Translations under genes and position numbers: made by a program
In this document: piece after piece, positions 60,649 through 64,000 of the stretch
Layout of the letters: each line of letters opens with the position of its first letter
How positions within the stretch are numbered: position 1 is the stretch's first letter
From: an uncultured Lachnospiraceae bacterium
GTDB lineage: Bacteria; Bacillota; Clostridia; Lachnospirales; Lachnospiraceae
Assembly (NCBI GenBank): GCA_910577735.1
Contig: CAJTOO010000018.1
Coordinates: 13,487 to 77,486 of the forward strand
Direction: 5' to 3'
DNA: 64,000 nucleotides
Notes under the pieces: model-generated
What the model saw: only the letters and a program-made list of their open reading frames with translations
Told to the model about the DNA's origin: nothing
Database searches by the model: none

Positions 60649-62442
60649 ATGGATTCACAGAAAAACGAAAACCTGTTGAACCTGGCGCTGGACACGCCGC
60701 TTGTAGAGCGTGAACGGTCACTGGAACTGAATGTTGGATATGATATGGAAGAAAAGAACTGGGAAGTTATTGTAAAATATCACGGGAACCTGCAGGAATT
60801 AGCACAGCTGGGAATCATAGTGGAGGAACTGATTGCAGGCTATGCCATTTTGACAGTGCCGGAGTCTGTCATGGACAGCCTGGCGATGATAGAACAGATT
60901 GAATATGTGGAGAAGCCCAAAAGGCTCTTCTTTGCAGATATTGTAGGTAATTCAGCAGCCTGCTTTGCACCGGGCAGCATGATATCGCAGACGCTTACCG
61001 GAAAAGGGGTGCTGGTGGCAGTCATAGATTCCGGTATCAGCTATTGGAATGAGGATTTCCGGAACCCGGATGGCACTACCAGAATACGTTTCCTCTGGGA
61101 TCAGGTTCTGGCACGAGAGTTTGATCAGACCCAGATCAATGCCGCCCTTGCCGCAGGAAGCAGACAGGCAGCCCAACAGATTGTACCCAGCATAGATACC
61201 ACTGGTCACGGAACGGCAGTGGCCGGCATTGCGGCTGGAAATGGAGGCAGAGGGGGGATGGCTTATGCCGGTATTGCCAGGGAGAGTGAGCTTTTGATTG
61301 TGAGACTGGGAAGCCCCAGGGCAGACTCCTTTCCTCGAACTACGGAACTGATGCGTGCACTGACTTATGCAGTCAATAAGTCTGTGGAACTGCAGATGCC
61401 GCTGGCAGTCAATCTTAGCTTTGGAAATACTTACGGAGCGCATAACGGGACGTCTCTGGTGGAACGTTTCCTGGATAATATTTCAGAAGTCGGGAGAAGT
61501 GTTATCTGTGTGGGGAGCGGAAATGAGGGGGCTTCCGGGGGACATGTAGGCGGCAGCATGAAGGTGACGGGGCGGGATACAAGTGAATCGACTAATACAG
61601 TCAATACAATTGACAATACTGTCGGCGATAATATAACCAGAGTGGAACTGGTGGTGGGAGTCTATGAAACTGGCCTGAATGTGCAGCTCTGGAAAGAATA
61701 TGTGGACCGTTATCTGGTGACATTGGTGTCTCCCGCAGGGGAATCTTTTCAGGTAGATACTGACCAGCCCGGTAAACAGATATACCGTTTACAGCAGACC
61801 CAGGTTCTGCTCTATAATGGGGAACCGGCGCCTTATATGACAAGTCAGGAAATCTATTTTGATTTCTTGCCGGCTAATGGAAACCGTTATCTGGATCAGG
61901 GCGTATGGACCTTTCAGCTAAGGCCGCTACGAACCATTACCGGCAATTATACCTTTTACCTGCCATCCGGTACGGTACGCAGTGCCAATACCCGCTTTGT
62001 CAGACCAACACCGGATGTGACGCTGACCATTCCTTCTACAGCAGTCAAGGTAATTACCGTAGGCGCCTATGATCCAGGCTATGAATCCTATGCAGACTTT
62101 TCCGGAAGAGGATATCTTTATCAGCAACAGGTTAACAGCCGTACTTCCGATACTTATGTGAAGCCTGATCTGGCAGCGCCAGGGGTGGGGATTCTTGCCC
62201 CCAACCGGGATGGCGGATACAGCCCTGTCACAGGCACATCTTTTGCAACGCCCTTTGTGACCGGTGCGGCGGCGGTGCTGATGCAGTGGGGGATTGTGAA
62301 CGGAAATGATCCGTATCTTTATGGAGAGAAAGTGAAAGCGTATCTGAGAAAGGGTGCGAAAGGAATCCGGGGGGAGAGGGAGTATCCGAATGCGAGGGTG
62401 GGGTATGGGGCGATTTGTGTCGAGGATAGTCTGCCGGGGTAG
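60649..62442 (+). CDS. S8 family serine peptidase (Csp-like subtilase)
   Basis: A 597-residue subtilisin-fold protease of the Csp type from Clostridia. The triad is intact: Asp in GVLVAVIDSGISYW, His in DTTGHGTAVAGIAAG and Ser in VTGTSFATPFVTGAA. A prodomain of about 90 residues comes first, and a beta-rich jelly-roll insert (about 330-470) lies between His and Ser, as in CspB. No signal peptide is present. CspB/CspC act in spore germination, but non-sporulation paralogues are common in Lachnospiraceae. The start is supported by a GGGAAAAGAAG site of moderate quality. Its substrate is unknown. Confidence 0.9.
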   Translation: MDSQKNENLLNLALDTPLVERERSLELNVGYDMEEKNWEVIVKYHGNLQELAQLGIIVEELIAGYAILTVPESVMDSLAMIEQIEYVEKPKRLFFADIVGNSAACFAPGSMISQTLTGKGVLVAVIDSGISYWNEDFRNPDGTTRIRFLWDQVLAREFDQTQINAALAAGSRQAAQQIVPSIDTTGHGTAVAGIAAGNGGRGGMAYAGIARESELLIVRLGSPRADSFPRTTELMRALTYAVNKSVELQMPLAVNLSFGNTYGAHNGTSLVERFLDNISEVGRSVICVGSGNEGASGGHVGGSMKVTGRDTSESTNTVNTIDNTVGDNITRVELVVGVYETGLNVQLWKEYVDRYLVTLVSPAGESFQVDTDQPGKQIYRLQQTQVLLYNGEPAPYMTSQEIYFDFLPANGNRYLDQGVWTFQLRPLRTITGNYTFYLPSGTVRSANTRFVRPTPDVTLTIPSTAVKVITVGAYDPGYESYADFSGRGYLYQQQVNSRTSDTYVKPDLAAPGVGILAPNRDGGYSPVTGTSFATPFVTGAAAVLMQWGIVNGNDPYLYGEKVKAYLRKGAKGIRGEREYPNARVGYGAICVEDSLPG

Positions 62443-62462
62443 AATGGAGTTGGTTTTTAGGG

Positions 62463-62510
62463 AATAAGCACTTTATTTTGTGGTATATTGTGTCGAATAA
62501 AGTGCTTATT
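62463..62510 (+). repeat. Perfect 15-bp inverted repeat after the S8 protease gene
   Basis: AATAAGCACTTTATT at 62463-62477 and its exact complement at 62496-62510 enclose an 18-base spacer, 20 bases after the stop codon. It has no T tract and low GC content, so it is an atypical terminator; an mRNA-stabilising hairpin or remnant of a mobile palindrome are alternatives. The remaining bases up to 62891 (about 380) hold no supported gene. Confidence 0.7.
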
Positions 62511-62891
62511 ATGCATAAATTTGGAATAAACGTATTCAACCATCTCACATTTGCTAGAGACGTTTGAACAAGTTTTACACAAAATGACAAAATCTTTGTG
62601 TATCGTATCTCCGATTTATTCAGATTATGGATAGGAAATGGGAGGCAATGAATAGGATAAAACATATCTATAAGTGCGATTGATCTGTTACTATATCAGT
62701 GGGTAATTTTGAAGCAGTGAATGAAAGGGCAGGAGACTTGGAAGTTAAGATTTCTATTGCGCATTTAGTAATATTGTAAGCACAGTCAGTAATGTTCACT
62801 TAGAAGTAAAAATGTAAATTGTATTTTAAATGTAGTTGTGTATGCAATGCGAAAATGATATGATAGTAATAAGAAATACGGAGGATTGTTT

Positions 62892-63821
62892 ATGGGAAAT
62901 ATATATGATGGGGCATTCCGTACAATCTTAAATGATTGCCGACAAATGATCATCCCGGTAATCAATGAGATTTTCAAGGAAGACTATACAGGGAATGAAA
63001 AGATTGAGTTTCATCCTAATGAACATTTTATTGGCCAACAGGATGTGGCAGACAAGGAAAGAATAACAGACACTAATTTTGTAATCTATGGGAGGAAAAA
63101 GAAAAAATACCATCTGGAATGTGAGAGTAGCCTTCCGGATGGGCGGATGACAATCAGATTGTTTGAATATGATGCTCAGATCGCTTTAGATGAAGGGGAA
63201 GTCACTAATGAAACATTGACAGTGACATTTCCAAATACGGCAGTTCTATATCTAAGGAATTATAAAAAGACACCTGACAAAATGCGGTATGTAATAAAAA
63301 CGCCGGGCGGCACTGTAGAGTATGATGTGCCGATAATGAAGGTGCAGGAATATACTCTGGAGGATATTTTTTCAAAAGGCTTGTTACTGTTAATTCCGTT
63401 TTATATTTTTTCACATGAAAAGAACTTTAAGGTGTATAATAGTAATGAACAGAGATTAGCGGATTTGAAAGAAGAGTACCAAAATATCTTGGAGAGACTT
63501 GATAAACTGGAGCAGGAAGGGATTATCGGAGCGTTTGATAAACGTACAATTATAGAACTTTCTGGTGATGTAATCGAAGAAATCGCACAAAAGTATGAGA
63601 ATGTGCAGAAAGGGATAGGTGGAATGATGAGTGGAGCGTTAATTGAGACAGAAGCAAGGGCAATCTTGAATAAAGGTATAGATAAGGGAATAGATAAAAC
63701 TAAAAAAGAGACAGCGCTTAGAATGCTTCAAGATGGAGAATTGCCAATTGATAAGGTTGCGAAATATTCAGGACTTGATATTGCAGAGGTAGAGTTGCTT
63801 GTAGGACTTCAGACAGTGTAA
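62892..63821 (+). CDS. Rpn-like PD-(D/E)XK nuclease-family protein
   Basis: A protein of about 309 residues from ATG 62892 after GGAGG; a TTG six bases earlier is too close to that site. It begins YDGAFRTILNDCRQMIIPVI, the usual opening of one Rpn-related subfamily, and TDTNFVIYGRKKKKYHLECE supplies the Asp and the Glu of the nuclease core. The C-terminal part is helical, with repeated GIDKGIDK units (codons around 63676-63702). It is only distantly related to the two paralogues at 12837 and 19202. Function probably concerns DNA cleavage; target unknown. Confidence 0.78.
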   Translation: MGNIYDGAFRTILNDCRQMIIPVINEIFKEDYTGNEKIEFHPNEHFIGQQDVADKERITDTNFVIYGRKKKKYHLECESSLPDGRMTIRLFEYDAQIALDEGEVTNETLTVTFPNTAVLYLRNYKKTPDKMRYVIKTPGGTVEYDVPIMKVQEYTLEDIFSKGLLLLIPFYIFSHEKNFKVYNSNEQRLADLKEEYQNILERLDKLEQEGIIGAFDKRTIIELSGDVIEEIAQKYENVQKGIGGMMSGALIETEARAILNKGIDKGIDKTKKETALRMLQDGELPIDKVAKYSGLDIAEVELLVGLQTV

Positions 63822-63851
63822 AAGGAGTTCAGACATTTGTATTATGATCAT

Positions 63852-63903
63852 AAATCAGGGAAATGGCTTATTTATAGTTTAAAAGCATTTTCCTGATTTT
63901 GTG
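63852..63903 (+). terminator. Hairpin terminator after the Rpn-like gene
   Basis: AAATCAGGGAAATGGCTT pairs, with two or three mismatches, with AAGCATTTTCCTGATTTT, and a T-rich tail follows. The remaining bases to 64000 show no feature I can support. Confidence 0.7.
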
Positions 63904-64000
63904 TATGTAGCTGATATTATAATTTTTTAGAGGTAGTTTATATACGTAAGCGTCAAATCCAACGCCTTGGATAGTCAGCGCTTTTATGCGATACTCTAAA

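Noticed and set aside
1..64000. CRISPR arrays, tRNA, rRNA, prophage genes or a classical defence island
   Set aside because: No regularly spaced direct repeats, no tRNA or rRNA sequences and no phage structural or restriction-modification genes were seen; the only defence-like candidates are the IbrA/IbrB-like pair and the Rpn nucleases.

Overview
The window reads as an ordinary stretch of chromosome from an anaerobic Firmicute, most probably a Lachnospiraceae-type gut Clostridium. The signs are DUF4250, DUF4364, DUF1385, DUF975 and DUF5722 proteins, a RACo-like 2Fe-2S/ASKHA activator, Csp-type subtilases, strong AGGAGG-type ribosome binding sites, and a conserved rho-rpmE-DUF1385-prmC-prfA run. 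I found no rRNA, tRNA, CRISPR array, phage structural genes or intact insertion sequence.

Left part (1-20.1 kb). This is the most accessory-like region. It holds the 3' end of a PatB/MalY-type C-S lyase, two hybrid sensor kinases around a nitroreductase, and an IbrA/IbrB-like pair (PP-loop PAPS-reductase-family protein plus ParB-fold protein). These are followed by two exported proteins of unknown function, a PAS-GAF-GGDEF protein, a decayed IS1182-type transposase, and an MBOAT/SGNH polysaccharide O-acetylation pair preceded by a small HTH-like protein. Two close paralogues of an Rpn/PD-(D/E)XK nuclease gene flank this stretch, each with its own nearly identical promoter and leader.

Middle (20.2-36.8 kb). 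clpB lies under a CIRCE element. It is followed by a FAD/Rieske oxidoreductase, an S66 peptidase, DUF4250 and the RACo-like protein. An operon of DUF975 membrane protein, OmpR-type regulator, histidine kinase and polysaccharide deacetylase comes next, then a large membrane-anchored DUF5722 protein. Three genes on the minus strand follow: malic enzyme, TIGR01212 radical SAM protein and DUF4364.

Sugar locus (36.9-45.6 kb). A LacI-type repressor is divergent from an operon of ROK kinase, GH9 glycosidase without a signal peptide, lipoprotein sugar-binding protein, two ABC permeases and a NagB-family isomerase/deaminase. A perfect 16-bp palindromic operator sits in the spacer of the operon promoter. 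The gene set suggests import of short amino-sugar oligosaccharides, intracellular cleavage, phosphorylation and deamination. The NagB homologue, however, has changes in its active-site motif.

Right part (45.9-64 kb). Mostly housekeeping genes: rho, rpmE, DUF1385, prmC, prfA, a hemerythrin/CheX-like/receiver fusion, an S1-domain protein, tag, a nitrilase-family amidase, nth, a metallo-beta-lactamase-fold hydrolase, an M18 aminopeptidase, an AraC regulator, a Csp-like S8 protease and a third Rpn-like gene. Notable non-coding structure includes a decayed tandem duplication of the prfA 3' end and a compact multi-hairpin element with a loop-to-tail complementarity directly upstream of the M18 gene.
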